Positions 1-8,124 of a stretch of 33,544 nucleotides of DNA are shown piece by piece. The DNA comes from Rhizobiaceae bacterium (GTDB lineage Bacteria > Pseudomonadota > Alphaproteobacteria > Rhizobiales > Rhizobiaceae), in contig JANQMU010000114.1 in the NCBI GenBank assembly GCA_028279875.1, forward strand, positions 1 to 33,544, written 5' to 3'. The notes beneath the pieces are model-generated. The model saw only the letters and a list, made by a program, of their open reading frames with translations, was not told where the DNA came from and ran no database searches. Position numbers and translations under genes: made by a program. Position 1 is the stretch's first letter. Each line of letters opens with the position of its first letter.

Positions 1-10
1 GGATGACATC

Positions 11-400
11 ATGATTGCGGCAATTGTCCCTCAATTCTTCTCCTCCGACATGGCGGCAACGCTGGCCTATTATGACGATAAACTTGGTTTCGAAACCCAG
101 TTCGAGTACGGGGATCCGACTTTCTATGCCGGGGCGATCCGTGACGGCATGTCGATCTTTTTTCGCCGGGTGGCTGCACCCCCGGCGACGGCGGCAGACA
201 AATATGAGGAGGAACTGCTTGACGCCTATGTGCGGGTCGATGGTGTCAGGGCGCTGTATGAGGAATATCGCGGACGCGGTGTCACTTTCTTCCGGGATTT
301 GGACGACAGGCCATGGGGTTTCACGGAATTCGTCATCCGCGATATTGACGGCCGGCTGCTCTGTTTTGGACAGGCGAGCGAACTGACGCAGGAGGGGTGA
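11..400 (+). CDS. VOC (glyoxalase/bleomycin-resistance fold) family protein
   Basis: A 129-residue protein of the length usual for a single vicinal-oxygen-chelate subunit. The N-terminal half carries a strand followed by the typical helix segment 'MAATLAYYDDKLGF' (about residues 14-27), and the second half has 'GFTEFVIRDIDGRLLCF' (about 103-119), the classic second beta-alpha-beta-beta-beta module. The usual first-module metal ligand (His/Gln/Glu) could be the Gln of 'IVPQFF', and the second Glu106, so metal binding is possible but not certain. VOC proteins include lyases, dioxygenases and antibiotic-binding proteins; nothing here chooses between them. ATG at 11 is the only sensible start; DNA before it is nearly absent, so operon membership upstream is unknown. 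It is convergent with the GntR gene that follows. Confidence 0.8.
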   Translation: MIAAIVPQFFSSDMAATLAYYDDKLGFETQFEYGDPTFYAGAIRDGMSIFFRRVAAPPATAADKYEEELLDAYVRVDGVRALYEEYRGRGVTFFRDLDDRPWGFTEFVIRDIDGRLLCFGQASELTQEG

Positions 401-538
401 ACGGAGATCAATTGCCCTATGGCGGTCAATGCTTCAGGTTTCCGTCTCGCTTTGTCAAAGCCGGGCCGCTCGTTGTATTTTCCGATATGAATCAAATCGT
501 TGCGGATTGTACCTGCAATTCTGATTCACCCTGTTCCG

Positions 539-1225
539 CTAATCGTGCTTGCGGGCGATTTCGTCGAGCCGCTTGAGGGCCGCTTTACCGGCGTTCTGGA
601 CGTATTCCGTGGCGTAGCGTGCTGCCGCTTTGGGATCGCGCGCTTCCACCGCCTCGACGATTTTGCGGATTTCACCGATGCTGCGGTCAATGCGTCCGGG
701 CTGGGACATCGACAGGCCGCGCAGAAAACTGATGCGGGCGATCAGTTGCTCCAGGATGTCGCGGATGACGCCGTGGTCGACCACGGTCATGACATAGGCG
801 TTGAGGCGCGTCATGATGGCGATCAGTCCGCCGACATCCTTTGCTTCGGCCGCAGGGGGCAATTCATCAAAAATCTTGCGCAGCCCCGCAATCTCGTCAT
901 CACTGGCTTTTTCAGCGAAGCGCTTGAACAGCATGGCCTCCATCTGTGCCCGGATTTCATAAATCTCGGCGGCCTGTTTGCGGCTGACGCGCGCGACCGT
1001 CGGACCCTTGCGCGGCTCCACGGCAACCAGCCGTTCGGCTTCCAGCCGGCGCAGCACCTCGCGGATGGAGGTGCGGCTGACGCCCATGGCCTCGCACAGT
1101 TCCCGTTCGATCAGCCTGTCGCCCGGCGCGAAATAGCCAGTGATGATGGCATCCCTCAATCGTTCGAAGGCCTGCTCACGCACCAGGGTCGGCGGCTCGG
1201 TCAATCGCAATGCATCTGCGTTCAT
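539..1225 (-). CDS. GntR family transcriptional regulator, FCD (FadR) subfamily
   Basis: A 228-residue one-component regulator. Residues about 14-82 form a GntR winged helix-turn-helix, with 'LCEAMGVSRTSIREVLRRLEA' (43-63) as the recognition unit and a basic wing 'PRKGPTV'. Residues about 90-220 are an all-helical FCD effector domain. The metal-binding pattern of many FCD domains (Asp-x3-His, then two later His) is absent: the equivalent positions read RLNAY, EIRKI and RYATEY, so this regulator probably senses its ligand without a bound metal, as FadR does. The ATG has a good Shine-Dalgarno (GGGAG about 6 nt upstream). It lies downstream of, and in the same direction as, the M20 peptidase gene, and next to the peptide ABC operon, which is its most likely target (inference). 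Confidence 0.9.
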   Translation of the reverse strand: MNADALRLTEPPTLVREQAFERLRDAIITGYFAPGDRLIERELCEAMGVSRTSIREVLRRLEAERLVAVEPRKGPTVARVSRKQAAEIYEIRAQMEAMLFKRFAEKASDDEIAGLRKIFDELPPAAEAKDVGGLIAIMTRLNAYVMTVVDHGVIRDILEQLIARISFLRGLSMSQPGRIDRSIGEIRKIVEAVEARDPKAAARYATEYVQNAGKAALKRLDEIARKHD

Positions 1226-1262
1226 GGGTTTCTCCCGGGGCTTCTCCCGGCTCCCTTGATAT

Positions 1263-1277
1263 TTCGAGCGTATCGAA
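1263..1277. promoter_or_regulatory. Palindrome upstream of the GntR gene (possible autoregulatory site)
   Basis: Perfect 5-bp arms TTCGA-N5-TCGAA lie 38 bp upstream of the GntR start codon, in a 154-bp gap between the M20 and GntR genes that holds nothing else recognisable. Such a site would suit autoregulation, but the arms are short and no second copy was found. Confidence 0.25.
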
Positions 1278-1379
1278 TCGTCGGTGGTGCTTTAGAGAAC
1301 ATTCATTCCCTCATTTCAAGCAGTCGGAACGAAACATCCGACATGCCGTGCGATGCCGTCCTGCCCGGCGGCTCGGGTT

Positions 1380-2579
1380 TCATGGATGCTTCGCCGGGTT
1401 CGCAGCCTGGCGGTCATCGGCACCCAGCCGCATGATCGTCAGGGCGGTGGCCTGGGCGCGCGGCACGAACGACGCGATTTCCATGTATTCGTCCGGACTG
1501 TGCGCCTTGCTCCCGACCGGCCCGAGGCCGCACAGCGTTGGTGTTCCGACCGCCGAGGTGAAGCCGGAATCAGCACAGCCGCCGGTGAATTCGCCGGCGA
1601 CCTGAAATCCGAGATCGGCGGCCGATCCGACATAGGAATCGAACAGCGCCTTTGACTCCTCCGATTGGGAAACAGGTGCAAATTCACCCTGGATCGAGAG
1701 TGTCGCGCGTGCTCCGGGAAGGCGGCATCGTTCGGCGATCTCGCCGATCCGCGCGACCAGGGGATCGCGATCTTGCGGGCGCACATAGCGCAAATCGATC
1801 TCGCAATTGGCATGCGGCGCGACGGAATTGACCGATTGCCCGCCGCTTACCAGGCCCACATTGACCGTCGTGCCGGCTTCCAGATCCGTCATCGCATGCC
1901 AGGCCTGTATCTTGGACGCGAGTTCCTCGATAGCGCTGATGCCGTCCTGGAAATTGGCGCCGGAATGAGCCGATTTGCCGAAGATATCGCAGCGGAAGAA
2001 CACGCCGCCCTTGCGGGCGGTCACGACATTGCCGCTGGCGCGCCCGGGCTCGGCGTTGAACACGGCCTGCGCACGCTTCGCCTCCGCCTCGATCATCGGC
2101 CGCGACGATTTCGAGCCGATCTCCTCGTCGCCGGTGAACAGCCCGATGACGGGCGCTGGCGCGCCGCCGAATTTTGCAAAGGCGGCCAGAATGAAGGCAT
2201 TCATCACCAGCCCGGATTTCATGTCGGAAACGCCGGGGCCATAGGCCCGTCCGTCCTTGACCGTGAAGGGGCGGGCCGCTGCTTCCCCCTTGCCGAAAAC
2301 CGTGTCGCGATGGCCGAGCAGCATGATCGGGCTATTGCCGGGCGGGCCGGAGACAGTTGCCCGCAGAGCATCGCCGCGCTCCTCGATGGCTATCAATTCG
2401 CAGGCGACGCCGGCGGTTTCAAGAAAATGCCGGAGCACTTCCGCCACCGCATCCACACCGGGCTTGTCGTAGCTGCCGCTATCGATGTTGACGAGTTCGC
2501 CGGTCAGTTCGAGCATGTCCTCGCCACGCGCCGCGAGCCACTCGGTCACCTGTTTTTCGGATTCGCTGCGCGTTCTCAT
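1380..2579 (-). CDS. M20 family metallopeptidase, carboxypeptidase G2 (glutamate carboxypeptidase)-like
   Basis: A 399-residue co-catalytic zinc hydrolase. The metal and catalytic residues of family M20 are visible: His90 in 'GHRDTVFG', Asp119 in 'YGPGVSDMKSG', the Glu152-Glu153 pair in 'FTGDEEIGS', Glu177 in 'NAEPGR' and His360 in 'GSKAHSPDEY'. Residues about 185-295 form the inserted lid/dimerisation domain. The overall pattern most resembles CPG2, which removes C-terminal glutamate from folates and peptides; N-carbamoyl-amino-acid hydrolases are a related alternative. There is no signal peptide, so it should be cytoplasmic. The frame stays open 40 codons further upstream, but the ATG at 2579 is preceded by AGGGAG five bases away and the family homology begins there. 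It is transcribed divergently from the M28 gene. Confidence 0.88.
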   Translation of the reverse strand: MRTRSESEKQVTEWLAARGEDMLELTGELVNIDSGSYDKPGVDAVAEVLRHFLETAGVACELIAIEERGDALRATVSGPPGNSPIMLLGHRDTVFGKGEAAARPFTVKDGRAYGPGVSDMKSGLVMNAFILAAFAKFGGAPAPVIGLFTGDEEIGSKSSRPMIEAEAKRAQAVFNAEPGRASGNVVTARKGGVFFRCDIFGKSAHSGANFQDGISAIEELASKIQAWHAMTDLEAGTTVNVGLVSGGQSVNSVAPHANCEIDLRYVRPQDRDPLVARIGEIAERCRLPGARATLSIQGEFAPVSQSEESKALFDSYVGSAADLGFQVAGEFTGGCADSGFTSAVGTPTLCGLGPVGSKAHSPDEYMEIASFVPRAQATALTIMRLGADDRQAANPAKHP

Positions 2580-2661
2580 GGCGGCTCCCTGCCACGGCAT
2601 TGAAAGACGGGCCGGCCACAATCGAGCCGGCGCCAAAGGATCCGGATTTCCTATGGCCCGA

Positions 2662-2690
2662 TTGACGTCTATCATATCGTCCTGCAGTAT
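2662..2690 (+). promoter_or_regulatory. Candidate promoter and operator region for the M28/ABC operon
   Basis: A -35-like TTGACG (2662-2667) is 17 bp from a weak -10-like CAGTAT (2685-2690), 35 bp ahead of the M28 start codon. The same segment carries a direct repeat of CATATCGT (2673-2680 and 2697-2704) and the inverted pair TCATA/TATGA. These repeats could be where the nearby GntR protein binds. The -10 matches only three of six consensus positions. Confidence 0.35.
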
Positions 2691-2725
2691 GACAAACATA
2701 TCGTATGATGAAATGAGGAGTTTCC

Positions 2726-4501
2726 ATGTCGAGGGAGCATGTGCTCGATGCCGTTTCCGCGGCCAATATCCGGTCTCACGTTGAACGCATTGTCAGCGAG
2801 ATCCCGCATCGCGCGGCGGGATCGGACAATGGCCGGCGGATGGCCGAATACAGCCGCGACGCGATGATCGCTGCCGGGGTGGCCGATACGGCGGTCCATG
2901 AGTTGCCGGCCATCGTCAGCTTTCCCGAACACGCCGAATTCAGGGTTCGCGAGCCCTCGGAAATCGCCATCCAGGCCAATACGCTCGGCCACAGTCTCGA
3001 AACCGCGTCCGGTGGGCTTTCGGGCGAGCTGGTCTATGTCGGCTCCGGCGCCTTCGAGGATTACGAAGGCAAGGATGTGCGCGGCAAGATCATCCTGACC
3101 GAACTGTCCTATTCTCCGGCGCGTCACGAAAAGCAGAGGATCGCCGGCCTGAAGGGCGCGATCGGCGCAGTGATGATGAACTGGGGGCCGCCCGGCAATG
3201 AGGCGGTGCCGTTCGGATCGGTGAAGCCGGTCTGGGGCAATCCGACGCCAGAGAACTATGAGGACGAGATGCCGACGCTGCCCTGTATCGGCATTGCGCG
3301 GGCCGCCGGCTTGAAGCTCAAGGCGATGTGCGCCGCGGGGCCGGTCCGGGTCTGGCTGCGAACCCATGTCGAGAACGGCTGGCGGCCGGTGCAGATCACG
3401 GTCGGCGAGGTAGCTCTCGACAGCAGCCCGGAGCATGAGGATTTCGTCATGGTCGGCGGTCATCAGGATTCCTGGCCGGGCGAGGCGGCGACCGACAATG
3501 CGGCCGGCAATGCGTGCATGATCGAACTGGCGCGGGTGTTCAGCAAACACAGATCGGAGCTTCGCCGCGGCCTGCTGTTCGGTTTCTGGACCGCGCATGA
3601 GACCGGAACCATGGCCGGCTCGGCCTGGTATGCCGACCGTCATTGGGACAGGCTGCGCGACAATGCGGTTGCCTATCTGCAGATCGATCAGCCGGCCTGT
3701 ATCGGAACCACCACCCGCTGGAGCACCCATTCGGCCGCCGAACTCAAGACCTTCCATCAAACTGTCGAAAAGAGCCTGCTCGACGGCCGGGACACCGTCT
3801 GGCACCGGGTGGCGAAAAACGGCGACAGCTCGTTCCTCGGGCTCGGCATTCCGATGTTTCATGGCGAAGGATCGTTTACCGACAAGGAACTGAAGGAAAG
3901 TGCCCTGGCGACGCTCGGCTGGTGGCATCACTCGGTCGAAAACCGGCTTGATAAGCTCGACTGGGACTGGATGCAGGTCCATATCCGCATCTACGCGGCC
4001 TATCTGTGGGAATTGTGCACCGCACCGGTGCTGCCGTTTTCCTACCGGCCGGTGGCCGCACAGATTACCGAACGTCTCGACGCGCTGGAGAAGGACGGCC
4101 GCGCCGTGAACCTTGCGGCCACGATCAAGCGGGCAAGGGCCTTTGCCAAAGCCGCCGACATGTTCGACGAAAGTGCCGATCTGTGGCGCCGGAAATTCGA
4201 AACCGGCGACGGCGACGATGATGCTGCGCGGGTCATCAACCGGGCGATGAAACGGCTGAGCCGCCTGCTGGTGCCCCTGCAAAGCACCGCGATCGGCACC
4301 TATGGCCACGACCCGTATGGCTATACGCCGCAGACCACCATGATCCCCTGTCTCTACGACATCCCCCGTCTCGCTGGCCTGAAGGAGGGCGAGGAGCGCT
4401 GGATGCTCGAAACCAAACTGGTGCGGGACCGCAACCGCGTCACCGACACGCTGGGAGATGCCATCGCCATCATTGACGACACGGTCATTCAGTTGCGTTG
4501 A
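2726..4501 (+). CDS. M28 family peptidase-like protein with PA-type insert
   Basis: A 591-residue protein with the two-zinc aminopeptidase fold of family M28. Recognisable ligands are His246 ('GGHQDSW'), bridging Asp257 ('ATDNAAG'), Asp321 ('LQIDQPA') and a late His401 or His402 ('WWHHSVENRLD'). Residues about 95-210 resemble a protease-associated insert ('GELVYVGSGAFEDYEGKDVRGKIIL'). The adjacent Glu-Glu pair that supplies the general base and a zinc ligand in classical M28 enzymes reads His291-Glu292 here ('WTAHETGTMAGS'), so the catalytic base is changed. There is no clear signal peptide; it probably acts in the cytoplasm on imported peptides. The start has GAGGAG seven bases upstream. It leads the ABC importer operon. 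A paralogue is encoded at 19227-20957. Confidence 0.87.
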   Translation: MSREHVLDAVSAANIRSHVERIVSEIPHRAAGSDNGRRMAEYSRDAMIAAGVADTAVHELPAIVSFPEHAEFRVREPSEIAIQANTLGHSLETASGGLSGELVYVGSGAFEDYEGKDVRGKIILTELSYSPARHEKQRIAGLKGAIGAVMMNWGPPGNEAVPFGSVKPVWGNPTPENYEDEMPTLPCIGIARAAGLKLKAMCAAGPVRVWLRTHVENGWRPVQITVGEVALDSSPEHEDFVMVGGHQDSWPGEAATDNAAGNACMIELARVFSKHRSELRRGLLFGFWTAHETGTMAGSAWYADRHWDRLRDNAVAYLQIDQPACIGTTTRWSTHSAAELKTFHQTVEKSLLDGRDTVWHRVAKNGDSSFLGLGIPMFHGEGSFTDKELKESALATLGWWHHSVENRLDKLDWDWMQVHIRIYAAYLWELCTAPVLPFSYRPVAAQITERLDALEKDGRAVNLAATIKRARAFAKAADMFDESADLWRRKFETGDGDDDAARVINRAMKRLSRLLVPLQSTAIGTYGHDPYGYTPQTTMIPCLYDIPRLAGLKEGEERWMLETKLVRDRNRVTDTLGDAIAIIDDTVIQLR

Positions 4502-4513
4502 GCGGCGATTGGG

Positions 4514-4527
4514 CCCGGGAAACCGGG
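4514..4527 (+). other. Small hairpin after the M28 gene
   Basis: A CCCGG-GAAA-CCGGG stem-loop begins 13 bp past the M28 stop. It has no following T-run, so it is more likely an mRNA-stabilising or attenuating hairpin inside the operon than a strong terminator. Confidence 0.35.
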
Positions 4528-4557
4528 TCTGAAACGGCGCCGCGCCTTGCTCATTGA

Positions 4558-4576
4558 ATGACTGTCTGATAGTCAT
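4558..4576. promoter_or_regulatory. 19-bp perfect palindrome before the ABC binding-protein gene
   Basis: ATGACT-N7-AGTCAT has six perfectly paired bases on each side and lies 85 bp before the binding-protein start codon, in the 159-bp M28-ABC gap. Its size suits a dimeric regulator such as the GntR protein encoded at 539-1225. No clear -35/-10 pair was seen beside it. Confidence 0.4.
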
Positions 4577-4660
4577 ACAAAACAAAAAGAAAATGACGTT
4601 TCAACCAGTAAAACGCTTGACCGGCAGCCGCCGGAACCCGAAGCCGAATGGAGGAAGCCC

Positions 4661-6271
4661 ATGAGTCTGCAAGACGAACAAATCCACGATTTCATCGAAA
4701 AATACCGGCAAGGCCGCATCACCCGCCGCCAGGCTCTGTATTCGCTATCGCTCATTGGCGGGCTGACAGCGGCCCATATGCTGAGCCCCGGCCTTGGAAC
4801 CGGATCGGCCTTCGCCCAGAGCGGTTCGCCCAAGCGCGGCGGTACGCTGGTGGCGGCGACGATCGACAAACCGGTCAATCTGGACCCGGCTTTTGCGGAA
4901 CTTTATTCCTCGATGCAGGTCTATCAGAACATCTTTTCCAAGCTGGTCTATATGGCGCCCGACGGAACCATCACGCCGGGTCTGGCCAAGGCCTGGCGGC
5001 AGATCGATCCGTCGACCTGGGAGTTTGATCTCGTCGACAATGCCTGGTTTCACAATGACGAGAAATTCACCGCCCATGACGTGAAATACACGTTCGAGCG
5101 GCTTGCCGATCCGAGCCTCGGGGCCGCCAATCTGGTGTTCGTCTCCTGGGTCGAAGGCGCCGAGGTGGTGGACGACACGACGGTGCGCATCATCACCCAG
5201 CCGAATTGGGGCGGGCTGCTGTCGGCGCTCGCGGCGGTCATCGAGATCGTCAACAAGAAGGGCATCGAGAGCCATGATCCCAAGCTGCACCCGATCGGCA
5301 CCGGGCCGTTCAAATTCGTCGAATGGGTCAAGGACGATCACATCACCCTGGAGCGGTGGGACAAATATTTCCGCCCCAACCAGCCCTATCTCGACAAGCT
5401 GGTTTTCCGGGCGATTTCGGACGACACTGTCCGGCTGACCGGCCTGCAGACAGGCGAACTCGGCTGGATCGAGCAGGTGCCGCTGCACCGCACGGAAGAG
5501 CTGATGGGCGACAGCCGTATCAAGGCCAACCCCAATGGCGAGTTCTTTCCGGAGGTCTTCGAGCTCAATTCGACCAAGCCGCCCTTCGACAAGATCGAGG
5601 TTCGCCAGGCCATTCAGTGGGCGCTCAACCGAGACGCCATCACCGGGCTGGTCTGGCACGGTCAGGCCTCGCCGTCGCGCGAACCCGTGTCGCCGTCCAA
5701 CCCGTGGTTTGCCGATGTCAACGAATATCCGGGAGCGCCGGATATGGCCAAGGCAAAAGCCCTGCTCGAAAAGGCCGGCTATGGCGACGGCATGACCATA
5801 TCCTTCGCCGGCCAGCCGCAGGTGCCGACCCAGATCAAGGCCGGACAGATGCTGCAGCAGCAACTCAAGCCGCTGGGCATTAATGTCGAGATCCAGTCCT
5901 TTGAATCGGCCCGCTGGTTCGAGGAATGGCTGTCCAAGCGGTTCCAGGTCACCAGCACCTACTGGAGCGCGACGGCGGATCCGGCGGCGCATTGCGTCTA
6001 TCCGCTCTATCACTCCAAATCGCCCTGGAACTTCAGCGGTTTCAGTCAGTCACCCGAACTCGATGAAGCGCTGGACGCGTTCCAGTTCACGGTCGATCCC
6101 GAGGCGCGCAAGAAAGCCTATGCCGGCATGATGAAAATCCATCAGCAGCAATCGCCGGGCGTATTCCAGGTGAATTTCCGGCGCACCTACTGGACGCAGC
6201 CGAATGTCGAGGGCGTGCGCACCCTGCCGACCCTGGAACTGCGGATGGAGGACGTCTGGATCGATGCCTGA
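4661..6271 (+). CDS. Peptide-type ABC transporter substrate-binding protein (SBP_bac_5), Tat-exported
   Basis: A 536-residue periplasmic binding protein of the dipeptide/oligopeptide (cluster C) type. Residues 20-52 look like a twin-arginine signal ('ITRRQALYSLSLIGG', then AFA|QS). The mature protein has family order: 'GGTLVAATIDKPVNLDP' (60-76), 'APDGTITPGLAKAW' (99-112), 'HNDEKFTAHDVKYTFERL' (131-148), 'HPIGTGPFKFVEW', 'VRQAIQWALNRDAI', 'AKALLEKAGYGDG', then the C-terminal part 'QQLKPLGINVEIQ' and 'DPEARKKAYAGMMKI'. This normal order is a useful reference for the rearranged homologue at 22836. A strong GGAGG precedes the ATG. It heads a five-gene importer operon. The ligand cannot be read from sequence; the flanking peptidases suggest peptides or N-acyl amino acids. 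Confidence 0.93.
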   Translation: MSLQDEQIHDFIEKYRQGRITRRQALYSLSLIGGLTAAHMLSPGLGTGSAFAQSGSPKRGGTLVAATIDKPVNLDPAFAELYSSMQVYQNIFSKLVYMAPDGTITPGLAKAWRQIDPSTWEFDLVDNAWFHNDEKFTAHDVKYTFERLADPSLGAANLVFVSWVEGAEVVDDTTVRIITQPNWGGLLSALAAVIEIVNKKGIESHDPKLHPIGTGPFKFVEWVKDDHITLERWDKYFRPNQPYLDKLVFRAISDDTVRLTGLQTGELGWIEQVPLHRTEELMGDSRIKANPNGEFFPEVFELNSTKPPFDKIEVRQAIQWALNRDAITGLVWHGQASPSREPVSPSNPWFADVNEYPGAPDMAKAKALLEKAGYGDGMTISFAGQPQVPTQIKAGQMLQQQLKPLGINVEIQSFESARWFEEWLSKRFQVTSTYWSATADPAAHCVYPLYHSKSPWNFSGFSQSPELDEALDAFQFTVDPEARKKAYAGMMKIHQQQSPGVFQVNFRRTYWTQPNVEGVRTLPTLELRMEDVWIDA

Positions 6272-6304
6272 TCCGGGATCCGTCAGGACACGGAGCATCA
6301 TCCC

Positions 6305-7258
6305 ATGCAACTCACGCGCTACGCCATCGAGCGGCTTGTGCTGCTGCTTCCGGTCCTGTTCGGTACCTCGCTGATCATCTTTTTCCTGCTGCGGTTGGTG
6401 CCGGGCGATCCGGCCATGGTCATCATGGGGCTGCGGGCGACGCCCGAGGGGCTGGCGGTCATCCGCGAGGATCTCGGCCTCAATCTGCCGATCCACGAGC
6501 AATATCTGCTGTGGATCGGTAACCTGCTGCAGGGCGATCTCGGGCAGGACTACCGCAGCCATGTCGCGGTGACACAGCTTTTGAAGGACCGGCTGCCGGT
6601 CACCATCGAACTGACACTTCTTTCCCTGCTGATGGCCGTGGCGCTCGCCATTCCGCTTGGCGTGCGGGCCGCCGTGCGGCCGCGCGGCGCTGCCGACAAC
6701 AGCGCGCAACTCCTGGGCCTGCTCGGTATCTCGATCCCGGATTTCTGGCTCGGCATCATGCTGATTCTGGCGCTGTCGCTCGGTCTCGGCCTGTTTCCGT
6801 CATCGGGTTACGTGCCGCTGAGCGAGAGCATTCTCGGCAATCTCAGGTCGTTCTTCCTGCCGAGCCTGACCCTGGCGGTCGGCCTGGCGGCGGTGCTGGT
6901 GCGGGTCACCCGCTCGGCGATGCTCGAAGTGCTCGATCAGAACTATATCCGCTTTCTGCACGCCAAGGGCCTGCGTCACCGGCTGGTGATCTACAAACAT
7001 GCGCTGCGCAATGCCGGCATTCCGATCATCACGGTGATCGGGCTTCAGTTCGGCTATCTGCTGGGCGGTGCGGTGATCGTCGAAGAGGTTTTCAGCCTGC
7101 CAGGGGTGGGCCGGCTGATCATCTCGGCGACACTCGAGCGCAACTACCCGGTGGTCCAGGCCGGCATGCTGGTCGTCGCCCTGATGTTCATCCTGGTCAA
7201 TCTGGTGACCGACCTGCTTTATGCCGCCCTCAATCCCAAGATCAGGGAGGGGCGGTGA
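6305..7258 (+). CDS. Peptide-type ABC transporter permease, DppB-like
   Basis: A 317-residue inner-membrane permease with about six transmembrane helices. The first helix is at about 9-32 ('LVLLLPVLFGTSLIIFFLLR'), followed by 'LVPGDPA', typical of DppB/OppB proteins. A periplasmic stretch precedes the BPD_transp_1 core. The cytoplasmic coupling loop is 'YIRFLHAKGLRHRLVIYKHALRNA' (about 215-238), matching the EAA motif that contacts the ATPases. The gene starts 33 bp after the binding-protein stop and overlaps the next gene at TGATG. Confidence 0.93.
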   Translation: MQLTRYAIERLVLLLPVLFGTSLIIFFLLRLVPGDPAMVIMGLRATPEGLAVIREDLGLNLPIHEQYLLWIGNLLQGDLGQDYRSHVAVTQLLKDRLPVTIELTLLSLLMAVALAIPLGVRAAVRPRGAADNSAQLLGLLGISIPDFWLGIMLILALSLGLGLFPSSGYVPLSESILGNLRSFFLPSLTLAVGLAAVLVRVTRSAMLEVLDQNYIRFLHAKGLRHRLVIYKHALRNAGIPIITVIGLQFGYLLGGAVIVEEVFSLPGVGRLIISATLERNYPVVQAGMLVVALMFILVNLVTDLLYAALNPKIREGR

Positions 7259-8124
7259 TGGCGACGCTCACCGGATCGCGGCCGGCTACCCTTGGCCGGG
7301 TTCACGGCTGGTATCGGGCCAGCCCCGCGGCGGTCACCGGCGGCATTCTGGTCATCGTTCTGTCGCTGGCCGCGTGGGCGGCGCCCTGGCTGACGGTCTA
7401 TGAACCCGAGACGATGGACTTCAACGCGCCGCTGACCGGACCGACAGCCGCCCATTGGCTCGGCACCGATCATTTCGGCCGGGACGTGCTGTCGCGCGTC
7501 ATCTTTGGCTACCGCATCTCACTGGCGGTGGCTATCGGTTCGGTCGGTCTGGCGATGGTGATCGGCGTGCCGCTCGGGCTGCTCGCCGGCTATTTCCGCA
7601 GCTGGACGGAAAACCTGATCATGCGGCCGATGGATGTGATCATGGCCTTTCCGGCGATCATTCTGGTCGTCGCGCTGGCCGGTTTTTTCGGCCATGGCGT
7701 GTCGCTGATGATCATTGCCCTTGCCTTCGTCTATGTGCCGATCATCGTGCGGGTGATGCGGGGCTCGACCCTGGCCGCGGCGGGCGAGCTTTACATCGAG
7801 GGTGCCCGGGCGCGGGGCGCCACGCATCTGCGCGTCATGGTGCGCCACATCCTGCCCAATGCCGTCACCCCGGTGCTGGTCCAGGCATCGGTCCTGATGG
7901 GGATCGCCATCCTGCTGGAAGCGGCGCTGAGTTTCATCGGCCTCGGCACCCAGCCGCCGACGCCGTCGCTCGGCCTGATGCTGTCGGAGGGGCGGGCCTA
8001 TATGGGCGATGCGCCGTGGCTGGTGATCGCCCCGGGCTGCGCCATCGTGCTCGCCGTGCTCGGCTTCAACCTGCTCGGCAACGGGCTGCCGGACCTGCTC
8101 AATCCGGCGAGGAAACATCGATGA
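7258..8124 (+). CDS. Peptide-type ABC transporter permease, DppC-like
   Basis: A 288-residue permease with an N-terminal helix (about 26-44), then the DppC-specific segment 'GPTAAHWLGTDHFGRDVLSRVIFGYR', then five membrane helices with the EAA loop 'YIEGARARGATHLRVMVRHILPNA'. It pairs with the preceding permease to form the channel. GTG (7255) and ATG (7258) are adjacent; ATG is chosen because GGAGG ends seven bases before it, against four for the GTG. The ATG overlaps the last base of the upstream stop codon, implying translational coupling; its own stop overlaps the next start (ATGA). Confidence 0.92.
   Translation: MATLTGSRPATLGRVHGWYRASPAAVTGGILVIVLSLAAWAAPWLTVYEPETMDFNAPLTGPTAAHWLGTDHFGRDVLSRVIFGYRISLAVAIGSVGLAMVIGVPLGLLAGYFRSWTENLIMRPMDVIMAFPAIILVVALAGFFGHGVSLMIIALAFVYVPIIVRVMRGSTLAAAGELYIEGARARGATHLRVMVRHILPNAVTPVLVQASVLMGIAILLEAALSFIGLGTQPPTPSLGLMLSEGRAYMGDAPWLVIAPGCAIVLAVLGFNLLGNGLPDLLNPARKHR

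Noticed and set aside
2672..4585. A 637-codon open frame on the minus strand, opposite the M28 gene
   Set aside because: It mirrors the codon structure of the M28 gene in GC-rich DNA; its translation is rich in Arg, Pro and His and shows no family motif.
7455..8120. Upstream extension of the DppD-like ATPase frame by 222 codons
   Set aside because: It overlaps the permease in another frame and has no similarity; the ATGA junction at 8121 is the natural start.
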